From: Dipteronia dyeriana | Taxonomy: Eukaryota; Streptophyta; Magnoliopsida; Sapindales; Sapindaceae | Direction of reading: 5' to 3' | DNA: 64,000 nucleotides | Assembly: GCA_032871835.1 (NCBI GenBank) | Contig: CM065303.1 | Location: 59,558,597 to 59,622,596 of the forward strand | In this document: positions 45,347-56,449 of the stretch, in pieces | How the letters are laid out: every line of letters starts with the position of its first letter | Numbering within the stretch: the first letter of the stretch is position 1 | Position numbers and translations under genes: made by a program | Notes under the pieces: model-generated | What the model saw: the letters and a program-made list of their open reading frames with translations, nothing else | What the model was told of the DNA's origin: nothing | The model's database searches: none

Positions 45347-46692
45347 TGGTTAGAGGCTAGCTAACGTTATCATGAAAAAGGGTACCTGCGAATACACAGA
45401 CCTGAACACAAGTAGCCAACCCAGAAGAGAACAAACCCGGTAATTAAAAACACATGAACACAACCCCTCTCTCTTTCTCTACATGCCATAGCAACACGTG
45501 AATAGAGAAATGGGCGTTTTTTTCAAGGAGAGAACAACAGTTTAATTTCCATTTTTTTTAATAAACAAAATTCAATTGAAAACTCTTCGACCATCCACGG
45601 CAGTTTCCAGAGATTAATATTCACGTGGGAGCATGTTTTTCTCTGCTCTCATCTCATCGTCTCATATACACTACACCAGTGATGGTACCATTGAATTTTA
45701 AGCATTCAAAGTGATTAAAGAAAAAACTTAAAGAGAGAAGACAAAAAAAGGCATCAAAACTTTTTCTTCTCTTGTCACTTGAAGAATCTAAGCCCTAAAT
45801 AAAAATGGAAAATGAAAAAATAATCGAGGGATATTGAATTGAAATTAATTAACGTTACCTTGAAAAGAGAGTGCCACAATCACATCTGTATTCTCTGGTG
45901 CCACAAGTCTTAGAATGAGCTTTCCAATCAGATTGAACAGCATACCTCTTAGAGCATTTCTCACACTTCCATTTCTTCTCACCATGTTTTCTAGAGAAGT
46001 GTTTTTTGATGCCAGTGAGATCACCAAGTGCTCTAGAAGGGTCATGGTGGACACATGTGGGCTCGGGACACAAATAGACCTTCCTCTTCACTTCTTTTGT
46101 AGTCTTCTGTTTTAGCTTCCAAGGAAGGTTATGTCCTCTTCTGTGTAGCTGTAGGTTTTGCTCTCTTTGGAACCCTTTATTGCACACCTCACATATGAAT
46201 CTGTTTGTTGCCATTAGTGTCTTGGGAGATAGTGCTATCACCTCTGCATCTGGATCTGCTTGTCAAAAATGACAAACAACTTATTCTTTCAAAATTACAA
46301 AAATTAAACACTGGAGAGAAATTAACTACACTGCAAGACAAAGATCTTTTATCATCACACACCCATGTCAAAAAAATTAGGGTTATCACATGGATTTTTT
46401 TTCTGGGTGACCCAAAGCAGCCAAAAGAAAGAAAATATATGGAGAGACTTGATACACAGTTTATGAATAAAATGAGTTGTGAGTTGGATTAAATAGAGAT
46501 CTTAATTAATAAAATAAACAAAATTGATTGATACTTGCTTGGTGTTCCAGGTTGGTTTCTCTTCTTCTTCTGGGGTGGTGGTGCTGGTGGTTGAGCTGAA
46601 GATGAAGTAGGTGTTGAGGAATGTTGTTGCTTCATCTGCTGGTTTTGATCTTCAAAGAAAGGCGTCGACGAAGAAGAAGTAGCCATGTTCAT
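43185..46692 (-). CDS. IDD: INDETERMINATE DOMAIN (IDD) C2H2 transcription factor
   Basis: Three exons on the minus strand, 46692-46539, 46255-45859 and 44406-43185, total 1,773 nt and encode 590 residues. The product is a nuclear, DNA-binding zinc-finger regulator of the plant-specific IDD family, whose members act in development and with SCARECROW/DELLA-type GRAS proteins. A basic KKKR (42-45) precedes the family-typical NPDAEVIALSPKTL. The four fingers are C73/C76/H89/H93, C114/C119/H137/H142, C149/C152/H165/C169 and C176/C178/H191/C195, the last two of C2HC form. The C-terminus is rich in Ser, Asn and Gln and keeps the family motifs ALLQKAAQMGS (409-419) and TRDFLG (527-532). ATG 46692 is used because it opens the N-terminal exon; a second Met is at position 3. 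The exact orthologue is not settled; the C-terminus resembles the IDD4/5/6 group. The first intron is of GC-AG type. Confidence 0.95.
44407..45858 (-). other. IDD intron 2 (GT-AG, 1,452 bp)
   Basis: The donor AG|GTAACG follows codon Ser183, and the acceptor GGTGCAG|GCG splits codon Arg184, preserving the finger 4 frame. A (GA)n microsatellite of 45 bp lies at 45299-45343. No coding sequence was seen inside. Confidence 0.92.
45299..45343. repeat. (GA)n microsatellite in IDD intron 2
   Basis: About 22 GA units, reading CT on the coding strand. Open frames through it are low-complexity artefacts. Confidence 0.95.
46256..46538 (-). other. IDD intron 1, GC-AG type (283 bp)
   Basis: The exon-intron border reads CCAA|GCAAGT and the acceptor GACAAGCAG|ATCC. 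Only this pairing restores the conserved NPDAEV phrase in frame. A GT donor 3 bases downstream (GCAA|GTATC) would shift the frame. GCAAGT is the strong extended form expected of GC donors. Confidence 0.85.
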
Positions 46693-46889
46693 ATAAATTT
46701 CTTCTTCAACCTCTAATATTTGCTTCTTCTTCTTCTGGTATTCTTTTTGTAATCTCTCTTGAAACTATCAAAATTCAGAGGTTTCTATGAAATCTCATCT
46801 TATTAGAAAGCTGAAAAAGGGTCGAATCAAGCTTTTGAGTATAGATTAAGAAGAACACTGAAAAAGACAATAACTAATATATTTATATA
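46693..46889 (-). promoter_or_regulatory. Likely IDD core promoter and 5' UTR
   Basis: On the minus strand TATATAAATATA (plus 46878-46889) lies about 185 bp before the start codon and is the best TATA-box candidate. Transcription would then begin near 46850. The leader between is rich in GAAGAAG on the coding strand. An alternative start further upstream or a leader intron cannot be excluded. Confidence 0.4.
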
Positions 46890-49646
46890 ATTAAAGCTGA
46901 AATCAAGAGAGAAAGAAAAAAAGGGGAATCAAGCCATGGACGTTGTAGTGCTTTTTTTTCTGCTGTGGTTGCTTCTCTTGTTTTAAATGACAAAGATGTT
47001 ACTGTGCTTCTTCTTTGATTTGGTGTCATGCAGATATACTCACACATATACAAAATTAAATTATAATTTTCATTCACAAATTTAATTCCAGATTTTACTC
47101 GATCATTTCAACAACAAAATAAAATAAAATGAGATAGATAGAGAGAGGCCTACAGGCCGGTGGACCCAATCCACAGCCACATAATGACATAGGATGGTGC
47201 GTGAGAGCAGCATGAACAGCTACACTACTCTCTTTCTTATTTCGTATCTTTTCTCTTCACTTGCAGACAAACCAACTTCACCTTCTCTCTTTCTCTCACT
47301 GGGCCACACAATAAAAATATTAATTTGAATTCATTTATCGATCATTTAATCTTAAATTATTAACATAAACATAGAAATGATGAAATCATAAGAATAAAAA
47401 AAATCTTATACCAAATGAATATAAATTTAGAGATGATGATGATGGTGGTGGTGAATTTGGGTAGCTTTTGCATAGTAAAAACAGGCAAAAACACCTGACA
47501 GGTGATTGGGTGTGACCTAGTTGAAGAAGCTGTTGCCTGAAAATCAGGTTAAAAGACTGTATAGTACTCAGTACTGTTACCGTTTGAGAAATCATAATTT
47601 GCTCACTGACATGGAAAGGGCAAAAAAGGGTCGACGCTCGAGTCTCAGCTATTCGATTGGTTTGGTTATACAAGGCTAGACGAAGATGCTCCCAATCACA
47701 TCAAGAAATGGCAGGGCTTTTTGGTCATCCTCTATAAACAAAATCACAATCAAGACCTAATCCAACCACTAGGGATGAATAATAAACTATTTTTAATCAC
47801 TAAATTTTTATGTTTATTAGTATTAGCTACACTCACAGGCCAGTCACACCAGTGCATCACAGCTAAATTCTAACCCTTGATCATTGTCGATAACGTATGA
47901 TGATTGATGATGATATAACAAAGGGAAAAAATTCAAAAACCCACCAAGATTATTTAAACTCTTTGATGATGATGCATTTTGTGTAATTATTAGGAATTAC
48001 TACGATACTGAAACAATCTTGAACATAAATTTAGGGTTTGAAACGTCACTTTTAAAGTTGAAATCCACAACTCTAACTCTAACTATAAAGAAACACATTC
48101 AATTCGAGTAAAATGGGAAAAACGATCTTACCATTTCGCTCAGAACTATATAGATGAACACATTGTTGAAGGATTTAATTTTTGGTCAACAATTGGACAT
48201 GTTTTTATCTAATTCTAAATATAATGTATCTGATAGGGGAATTAATAATGTAGAGAAGAGGATGATATAATTTGTGGAGAATCCCTTTATATATATTACA
48301 GAAATAATATCAGTCTCAATTCTAGCCACTTATTCACACAAAGCTGAAATCCACAACTCTAATATCAAAAAACACTAGTAAATAATGCTTATGAAATTCA
48401 TGATTTTAATATTAATGCAAAGGTAGTGATGAAATTAAGAATTCCCATGGAATTTCAAAGTTGTGATTTGGACAGTTTATTTAGCGAATGTTTTAATAAA
48501 GAAATTTCCATAGTTTAGCGGTTATTATTCCGTGCCAGCTAGAAAAAAATTATTAAGCAAGACCCAAATGTAGCATATAATAGTTGTCATTCTTTAAAAC
48601 AATGACAGGTTAACGAAAATACGAAATTACCAAAAATGTCATCTCACTCACTGTCATGAAGCATGCATATATATACACTTTACTTCTCATAATCCCATGC
48701 TGATGCTACTGTAATATGTTAATTTAATTTGCGAGTGGAGAGGAGACTGGAGAGGAGACATTTGTATTGGGAGCTGAGCTGATCAGCTGACTTGTAAATA
48801 ATTAAATTTCTTACCACAAAACCATGTTGTGTGTGCAACTGTTACAAAAGTAGAAGTTAATTAGTGTTTGGCAGTTATTGTTTGGATAGGATGTGGATGT
48901 CGGAAAGGGAGGTTTAGATTTTAATGGATATGTTTTTGAAAAGGTGTTTTGACTTTTTTTTCAAATACCTCCTTCAACAACGTGACACTACCAAAAGCTG
49001 ATAAAGGATTATATGAAAACAACCTCACTTTAATATTTCAATTCTACAAGGCTATAGGAACGATAAAATCTGTGCATTTCAATGCAAATTCTATATTTAT
49101 AAGTAAAATTGGCATAGATTATATGTTTGCTAATTGATTACAATTTTAAGTCCATAAAAATTAACTCCTTAATTATTATTAAAATGAGTTTTCTTTTAAT
49201 AGGCGATGAGATAGTTTCCGAATTTATAACTTGTCAAAATTATTAAAATAACCATTTACAAAATACTGTATGTTGTTTTAAATCTAACACCAAATTTGGA
49301 TTTTATTTGAACAAAAATTACTCTTTAAAGTTTAAAGACGGTACTTTATCTCACTTCCAAGCTATCTTCTCTCTTCATGAAGCACAATTAATTATTTTCC
49401 CATAAATCTCGCTCAAAAAACACAATGCAGACGCAGTTACAAATGACTAGACTTATTGCTCAAGGATAAAATCCTTCAAAATCTAACAATCAAGCTTTGG
49501 CAAGTTGAAAGTTGAGAATTTTGCTTCAAGATGGGCTTGTTTGGCACAGCTGTTGGGAGGTCTAGGAAAGCTATTAGGATCCAAAAGTGACTTTTAGACC
49601 TGTTTGTATGAAATTAAAAAAGAGCTTTTAAAAATTTGAAAGTTGT
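46890..49646. other. Intergenic region upstream of the IDD gene
   Basis: No supported gene. The sequence is AT-rich with short open frames lacking family features. A short phrase (GAAATCCACAACTCTAA) recurs near 48061 and 48347. The proximal part presumably contains IDD regulatory sequence. Confidence 0.5.
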
Positions 49647-49655
49647 TTTAAGATA

Positions 49656-50581
49656 GAGAGAAAACCAAAAATAGTTATGAGAAACATTAAACTTTAGTTT
49701 ATAATCACTTTTGAAATTTTATTCATTAATAGCCACTTTTTAAAAATAAATTCAGTTTATATCCATAAATTATAAAAATACCCCTAGATTTGATTTTTTT
49801 TCTTTCAAATTGAAAGCAAACGTGAAATCATTACTAAAATCTAGAACCAAACTTGAAATCACAACTAAAAACTTGAAACTTGAAATCTTGTCTAAAAACA
49901 TGAAATTTTGCAACTTGAAATCTTGTTTAAATTGAAATGTTGAAACTTGAAATCTTGACTAAATTAAATGTTGAAACTTGAAATGTTCTGGGTTTTTAAG
50001 TTTTTCGTTTTCAAATTTTGAAACTTGAAATCTTGCCTAAATTGAAATGTTGAAACTTGAAATCTTGACTAAATTGAAATGTTGAAACTTGAAATGTTCT
50101 GGGTTTTTAGGTATTTTGTTTTCTTCCCTTTTTTTCTGTAGATCTAATCATCGACAAAGGGGGAGTTGGACGGTCGTAAAGCCCAGGAGATGGCACACCG
50201 GCACTCCGGCAAGCCGTCGACGATGTGTGAGAGAGAAAGGAGAGGAGAGAGAAATAGAGGTGAGCGAAAGAGAAAGAAAAAGAAGAGAGAGAGAGGTACG
50301 AAGAGTGAGAAAGAGAGGTTCGGTGAGAGAGAGGGGAGGTCGGCGACGGTTCAACAGCCTTCACAAGGACGCCGGCGACGGTTCGCCGGTACACCGCCGA
50401 CGTGAGAGAGGGATAGGGAGAGAGAAATAAAGAGAAAAGAGAGAGAAAGTGTTTGGGGATAGTTTTTATATGAGGGCATTCAAGTAATTTCTCAAAAAAA
50501 TGACTATTAACGAATAAATTTTTATATGTGGTTAAAAACAAAATTTCCATAATAGTTGTGGTCATTTTTAGTAATTTTCAC
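49656..50581. mobile_element. Mutator-type MITE with 9-bp target duplication
   Basis: A 926-bp unit flanked by TTTAAGATA on both sides (49647-49655 and 50582-50590). The ends form imperfect terminal inverted repeats of about 85 bp: the left end GAGAGAAAACCAAAAATAG corresponds to the inverse of the right end. Nine-bp duplications and long inverted ends fit Mutator-like elements. The interior has ~115-bp tandem repeats of TTGAAACTTGAAAT-type sequence (49850-50105) and a GC-rich, GA-rich part (50160-50440). No transposase is present, so it is non-autonomous. Confidence 0.85.
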
Positions 50582-50590
50582 TTTAAGATA

Positions 50591-50880
50591 AGCACACCCC
50601 AACTTACTTTCCAAAAAGAGCTTTTGACAATGCATGGGAAATCCCAAAGTTGGTTTAACCTTATCTCATATATTCTTGATTAAAAGAACTAGCAGAAGAA
50701 CATACAATTAAAAAAAATGATGATTTGTAATTGTGAAGTTAGTGATGTTGAGTTTGAAGAAGATGTTCTGATTCCATCAATCTCATAATCTTGGTGACAT
50801 AGAACCATGTTTATGTTTGACAAAACCGGTGTGAAAGAGGAAACTAACAGTGGAAAAACTATATGACTGAGGGTTATATG
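50591..50880. other. Short spacer between MITE and Tat LTR
   Basis: No feature recognised. The sequence continues the flank seen before 49647 and ends at the proposed LTR start. Confidence 0.45.
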
Positions 50881-52326
50881 TGTTGGAAATTTTAACCAAT
50901 GAACGTGGAAATGATATGTCTAATATTCGTCTATAACTCATAGTAATTAACGTATATATTAGAAAAATAAGATGAGAGAAAATAAACAATCACACAACAT
51001 GAGATATACGTAGAAACCCTAAAACTGAAAAAAAAAAAAAAAAAAAAGGCCATGGACCATCTGGACGACAAAGAAAGTTTCACTATATGATAAATTGTTA
51101 CAACCATATACTTCAGGATTCTCTCTCTCACAACCCAAACCCCAAACTATAGAGCCTTACCAAGCCTCCAAGCTCATAACTGAGTTTTACATCATGGCTC
51201 TTAGCTCATAACTCTCATATGGTCCTTCTCCAAGTACACCCTCTCACGAATACCCCCATAGGTCTTCCCTGAATATCAGTACCCATCATTCTCCCTCTTG
51301 ATCCCCAAATATTTCTAGGATTCCTCCATAATTATTCCCTGGGATCTCCCCCGAAGCTCACCACTCTCTGACGTTACAGGCGCTTCTTTGATTCAACACA
51401 AATAACATAATTACAAGGTTATATTTATACTAATCACAGAGAGCTTAGACCAACAAGGCAATCCATATCCTACACGTATAAGACTTACTTATTCCATATA
51501 AATACTATTTCCTTTTGTTACTGGTAAAATCTGAAAGAATATCTTGTCACCAACAGTCAACTAGACTGAGCCAACCCAAGTTGACCAAAGATAACCTTAT
51601 AATACCTGATCGAGGTCACCTAAACAATCGGGTTGAGATAACTCAACTAAAGTGATAAGATTGACAGAGTAAAGATGACCCGATCGGGATTACTGAGATG
51701 GTTAGGTCAAAGCCTACGGTCAGGATCGAATCACTGGTCGGGGTGAATAAGGTTTGGTCGGGTCTGGTAGATGGTCAGTTGAGTGACACATGGATAACAT
51801 TGAATTCAATGTAATTACAACTCCAATACATATAGAATGAGTCTTACTCAAATAAGATATCTCGAAGCATGCGTTGATGAGGAAATAAACCTCCTTGTAG
51901 ATATCAAAGTCCAGTTTAGGTAAGAAATCGTAAGCATTTAGAACATGACGAAACAGGAAAGAAGAATAATACGACTCTAACAAGTCAGAGTTCTATTAAA
52001 CCTAAACAACTTTCCTTACTTGTACACCAAGAATTATGGTTCTAAACATGTATAAATATACCCTAAAATCACTCATAAAAAGGTTAACGATAATAGTTGT
52101 AGCAATAGTGAAAAGAAAGATAGAGCGTGTAAACAATACAGTCATAGTGAAGATCTTTCCCTCACCGCCTTTGGCAACCGTGGTTTTTTCCCTTCTTGGG
52201 TTTTACAAGTAAAATTCTGTGTTTGCATGCTTGGTTTCTTTTTCTGATTTATTATTATTATTTTAATTTGTATCATACTATTGGGCGCACGATTAGATTT
52301 ACATAATCCAGAAATCGCAGTAAACA
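50881..52326 (+). repeat. 5' LTR of Tat element (start tentative)
   Basis: The end AGTAAACA at 52326 is fixed by the primer site. The preceding CTTTCCCTCACCGCCTTTGG and GGTTTTTTCCCTTCTTGGG phrases are typical of Tat LTR U5 regions. The start at TGTTGGAAAT (50881) is a guess, since the 3' LTR is unavailable for comparison. CCGATCGGG-like phrases occur near 51680 and again near 60340. Confidence 0.6.
52051..52060 (+). promoter_or_regulatory. TATA box of Tat LTR
   Basis: TATAAATATA about 275 bp before the LTR end, a good match to the plant TATA consensus, placing transcription start near 52085. Confidence 0.5.
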
Positions 52327-52327
52327 A

Positions 52328-52352
52328 TTGGCCCTAGAATGACAGAGGGAAC
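52328..52352 (+). other. Degenerate primer binding site of Tat element
   Basis: TTGGCCCTAGAATGACAGAG plus GGAAC resembles the TTGGCGCCGTCTGTGGGAAC string found after Tat LTRs, with several changes. It lies at the end of the LTR. Confidence 0.5.
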
Positions 52353-52573
52353 TTTAACTTCTGTCAAAAACTTGTGAAACAATAATATGGAAAACAACAG
52401 AGACGAAAATCAATCTCCATGTGACCCTGGTACCCCACGTGGGTTTAGCAACCCCTGTTTAGCAAACACCAGCTTTGCCTGAGGAGATTTATCCTCCAAG
52501 ACTCCGACTACAACTAGACAAGATGTGATAACTTCTACAAATGTTGTCCCCGGTGTTTCCCCACATACGTTTT

Positions 52574-54032
52574 GGGATATTATTAATTTAGTCTCTATTT
52601 TTTTCGAGTTAGTTTTTTTTTTTTACTCACTTATTCGGTTTTCACTGGATTGAGCCCTATGTTTTTCAAAACCACTCATTTTGGTCATTCTGATCGGAAT
52701 TTTGACGGTCAACTGTCACAAAAATATAAAATGACAGTTGTACCCTTGAATTTAAATAAAAATAAAAAGTTTTATTTTCTTAATTTTATTTATAATTATT
52801 TATTAATTTTGATTTATTTTTTTTAAAAAAAAAAAAGAGGAAACAAATTCTTTACATATTAATTTTTAAATTAAACAAAATCGATTTTCAAATTAGAACA
52901 ATTATGTGAATCGAATCGAAATCAACCACCACACTAAACCTAAATTCTAACCCAGCCACCATACCAAACCGAAATTTAACAAAATCTAATTTTCAAATTG
53001 TAACAACATCTGTGAACTGAATTGAAAACAGTCATCAAACCAAACCTAAATTCAAACCCAGCCACCACTCAAACCAATCTCCAGCGACCAAACCACCATC
53101 ATCAACACTTCAACCCCAAAAAACCCAATTCAATTCTTATCTTTGTATTTCCTCAACAAAAGCTCAGATGATGAGAAGAGTGATTGAATAGAAAAATTAG
53201 CTACAACCATCTTCATCGATAACTCAAACCCAGAATCCCACCACCACCATCAACCCTTCAAAACTTCAAACCAGAAAACCCAAAAAAACCTTTCAAACAA
53301 CCACCGCAACCATCACTGAAACCAAACCCACCAAACCCTCCACTTCCCAACACCAAAATCAACATAAAATCCAACACAACCTTCAAACCCATCAAACAAG
53401 AAATATATGTATAAAAAAAGGAAATACAAAAAAAACATCAGAAAAAAAATGGAGAAGAGATCTGGGATCTGGATTCACGATCTTCTAACCGGAGGAGATT
53501 TGTCGTTATCTTCGTCGAATGAGACTGCCTTTCAAATGGCGGCGACCGACGATTTTGGTACGAACATATTTCTGGTTCAGACCAGATCTTAGATCGTTTT
53601 GTAGAGACCGAAGATTTATTCGAGTAATTTCTTCTGGGTTTTCATGGAGGGTAGAGAGAGACCGAGAAAGGAGAGATATATCGATAATGGAGGGAGAGAT
53701 CGCTGGGTTTGAGAAAGAAATGGAGAGAGATGGGAGCTTTTACCAGAGAGATCGATAATTGAGAGAGATAGCTGGGTTTTAATTATTTAATTTTTAATCA
53801 TTTAATTTTTTATAATTTTATAATTATTCCTTTTATTTGTAAATTATAAATTTGTATTTATAAATCAATTTAAATTTTATTATATATATTTTTACTTTTT
53901 ATGTGTTGACACGTGGTATGTTTATGTTGAAAGACAAAACTACCCTTAGAACCGTTTAATTTAACTAACAGATTGAATAAGTGAGTAAAAAAACAATTCA
54001 AAAAAACATAGGGACTAAATCAATAATACCCC
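52574..54032. mobile_element. Mutator-type MITE in the Tat leader
   Basis: About 1,459 bp flanked by ATACGTTTT (52565-52573 and 54034-54042). The ends are inverted repeats of about 75 bp: left GGGATATTATTAATTTAG, right end inverse GGGGTATTATTGATTTAG. The interior is A/C-rich (52900-53400) then has a GA-rich part with short open frames (53407-53758) that show no known domain. No transposase is present. Its position inside the Tat element dates it after that insertion. Confidence 0.85.
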
Positions 54033-54089
54033 AATACGTTTTGGTAGATTCAAGAAACCCGACGGACAGTCATTAAAGACGTCATCAGA

Positions 54090-55640
54090 TAGGGAATTAA
54101 CGTAACTGCCACCACCAGTTTGACTTCACCATATCAATTATCTACGCCGGCGGTGGCCCAAAACCTCAAGGTACATTCTGAGATAGTAGCAACGACCCCA
54201 TGAGCTCCACATAAATCGGGTAGAGATAAGGTGGATCATCGTGAAAGAAGGGAACATTCTAGAAAAAGGGACAACCACCAAGATGACCAGGATCATAGAG
54301 AGCGTGGAGGTCAAGAAAATCAAGAAATGAGGGAACATAGGGAGTCCAGTTTACAAGTTAATGCAAAGAGGTATCATGAAGGAGGAACAAGGTACAATCG
54401 AGAAGACTGAAATGGCGATTATAGGCATAGATCCCCGATCGGTTTCGATTGACGAGGACACTTTACCCAGAAGACGTAAAGAAACAACTCTTATGGTTAA
54501 GTACAATCTTCGTGATGCCCATGTCACATGAGGAGTTTTTAGGGACCCCTCTGGCCTCACCATCCGTCAGAAATTCGATGAGCATGGAGATCCAGATAGT
54601 GAACGAGAAGTCTTATTAATGAAGATAGAAGCCCTAGAGCGAAGCATGGTCGGGGAATCCGTTGATTGATAACTCCAGCAGTGCATTCGCTGAATCCATA
54701 AGGTAAGCCCACTTTTTAGAAAAGTTCAGGACACCATATGTAGAGCAATTTAAGGCTAACACCGACCCTCAAAAGTATGTCAAAAGCTATCAAAGTGCGA
54801 TGGCACAACACGACTATGATGATGCACTCATTTGTAGGATGTTCCCTCAGGTATTGGGGGACAAAAGGTCCAAGTGGTTCGGTGGCCTTACCGGGTCCCT
54901 CGATCAGGAACTTTGAAGAGTTAATACATGTCTTTACTAGACAATTCATGGGAAAAATTAAGCTTGGAAAATTAATATCCATCCTGTCAACTCTAAAACA
55001 AAAAAAGGACAATAATTTGAAAGATCACCTAAATAGATTCTCGCTGGAAGTATCAGAGGTCCAGAATCCCAATGACGATGCAGTGGTGTCGGCATTTGTC
55101 AATAGTTTAGAGCATAGCCAGTTGTCGCTTAGCCTGAGGCAGAAAGGGCCGACCACCTTAGCAAATTGGAATATGTTAGAGGATATGCAATGGTAGAGGA
55201 AGAGAAAATAGCCTACGGTAGAGAGCTCATACACGGTGGTCGATCAGAAAACAGTAAAAAATCCAAGGATGGCAATTCGAAGGGAAACATCAAGTGGGAC
55301 CAAAAGAACAATTTGAGAAATAACATTAAGGCTCACAAAGACGAGGATCAGAGTAGCAATAGGTCTTTCAAGAGGCAGTATACCAATTACACCCATCTGG
55401 CTTAAAAATAGGTAGAAGTTCTAGCTATAATGGAAGACAAGAATCCATACAAGAGGCCCCTGAAACAGTCCAACTTTGTAAGAAAGGACACTTCCAAATA
55501 CTACCGGTTACACCTGGAGAATGGCCATAAGACTTTCAAGTGCTACCAACTGAGAGATTACATGAAAAGTTGATCAGAGATGGAAACAATTGGTAGAAAG
55601 ACCCCCAAAAGAACTAACGGAACAGAAGAGACAGTCTAGG
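54090..55640 (+). pseudogene. gag of Tat element
   Basis: The capsid-like domain is read in two frames. One holds PYVEQFKANTDPQKYVKSYQ and DDALICRMFPQVL (54735-54890). The other holds the continuation LPGPSIRNFEELIHVFTRQF through LKDHLNRFSLEV and DAVVSAFVNSL (54890-55190). This is the Tat-type retrotransposon gag core. A knuckle-like YYRLHLENGHKTFKCYQLRD (about 55500-55560) has lost its first Cys. Frameshifts and stops are present. Confidence 0.75.
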
Positions 55641-55839
55641 AAGGAACCCAAAAGAGGGAGTGATCAATACTATCTTTGGTGAGCCGTACATAGGAAAGAG
55701 TAGTCATGAGAGAATGTCAGAGGTCCGTGATGCAATTGATGGTCAGAGAAACGTGAAGGTAAACTCGGTTGGTCCTAACTAGAAAAAGCTTAAATGAGGT
55801 TGGGACCCGATCATTTTCTCCAAAGCAGACACATATGGA

Positions 55840-56230
55840 CTTGAAGTCAAACCAAATAATGCAAGTGTGGCGTCTGTCCGTATTGGCCACAGGGAAGTAA
55901 GTAGAGTGCTAATAGAAAATGGGAGCTCGACGGACATCTTAAACGTTGGAGTATTCGATCAGTTGGGGCTACAAAGAAAAGATCTATAATCATTGATGGT
56001 TCCACTAAGACGGTTTTAAGGAGCAGAAGTGAGATCATTAGAGATAGTAAAGCTACCCATGGAAATCAGGAGTTACCCTTGATAAAAAAATATGGCACTG
56101 CTAGATTTTATGGTCGTAGATGTCGAGAACTGGCACTACAACACTCTGTTGGGAAGACCATTCCTAAACAAATCAAAGGCTATAATAGGAATTACGCTCT
56201 GACCATGAAATTCTCAACTAATGCGGGGGT
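55840..56230 (+). pseudogene. Protease remnant of Tat element
   Basis: VLIENGSSTDIL (near 55905-55940) aligns with the usual VLVDNGSSADIL; the catalytic Asp is replaced by Glu. The second part has LLDFMVVDVENWHYNTLLGR followed by PFLNKSKA (near 56100-56185). Several stops are present. Confidence 0.65.
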
Positions 56231-56449
56231 TGGTGTCAAGAAAAGCACCCAAGAATGAGCAAGGAAAGCAAACCTAACGATGTATAGGGAAAAAATGGAG
56301 TCGGAAGTAGTGCAAATAGACTTCCCCAAAAAAGAAGGTTACCTAACTATGAGTGAGGAAGAAACCAATACAAAGACACCAACCCATTTCGACCTGGACC
56401 CAAAGGAGATATCTCCAGAAGATGGGAAAAGCCAGATAGAATAACCAAC

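Noticed and set aside
46536..46541. Canonical GT donor (GCAA|GTATC) for IDD intron 1
   Set aside because: It leaves the wrong phase with every available acceptor near 46255; the GC donor restores the conserved junction.
49533..49547. GGGCTTGTTTGGCAC, resembling a hAT-type MITE end
   Set aside because: No matching inverted end or duplication was found on the right side.
50089..50430. Arg/Glu-rich open frames and their antisense partner
   Set aside because: They come from GA-rich low-complexity sequence inside a MITE.
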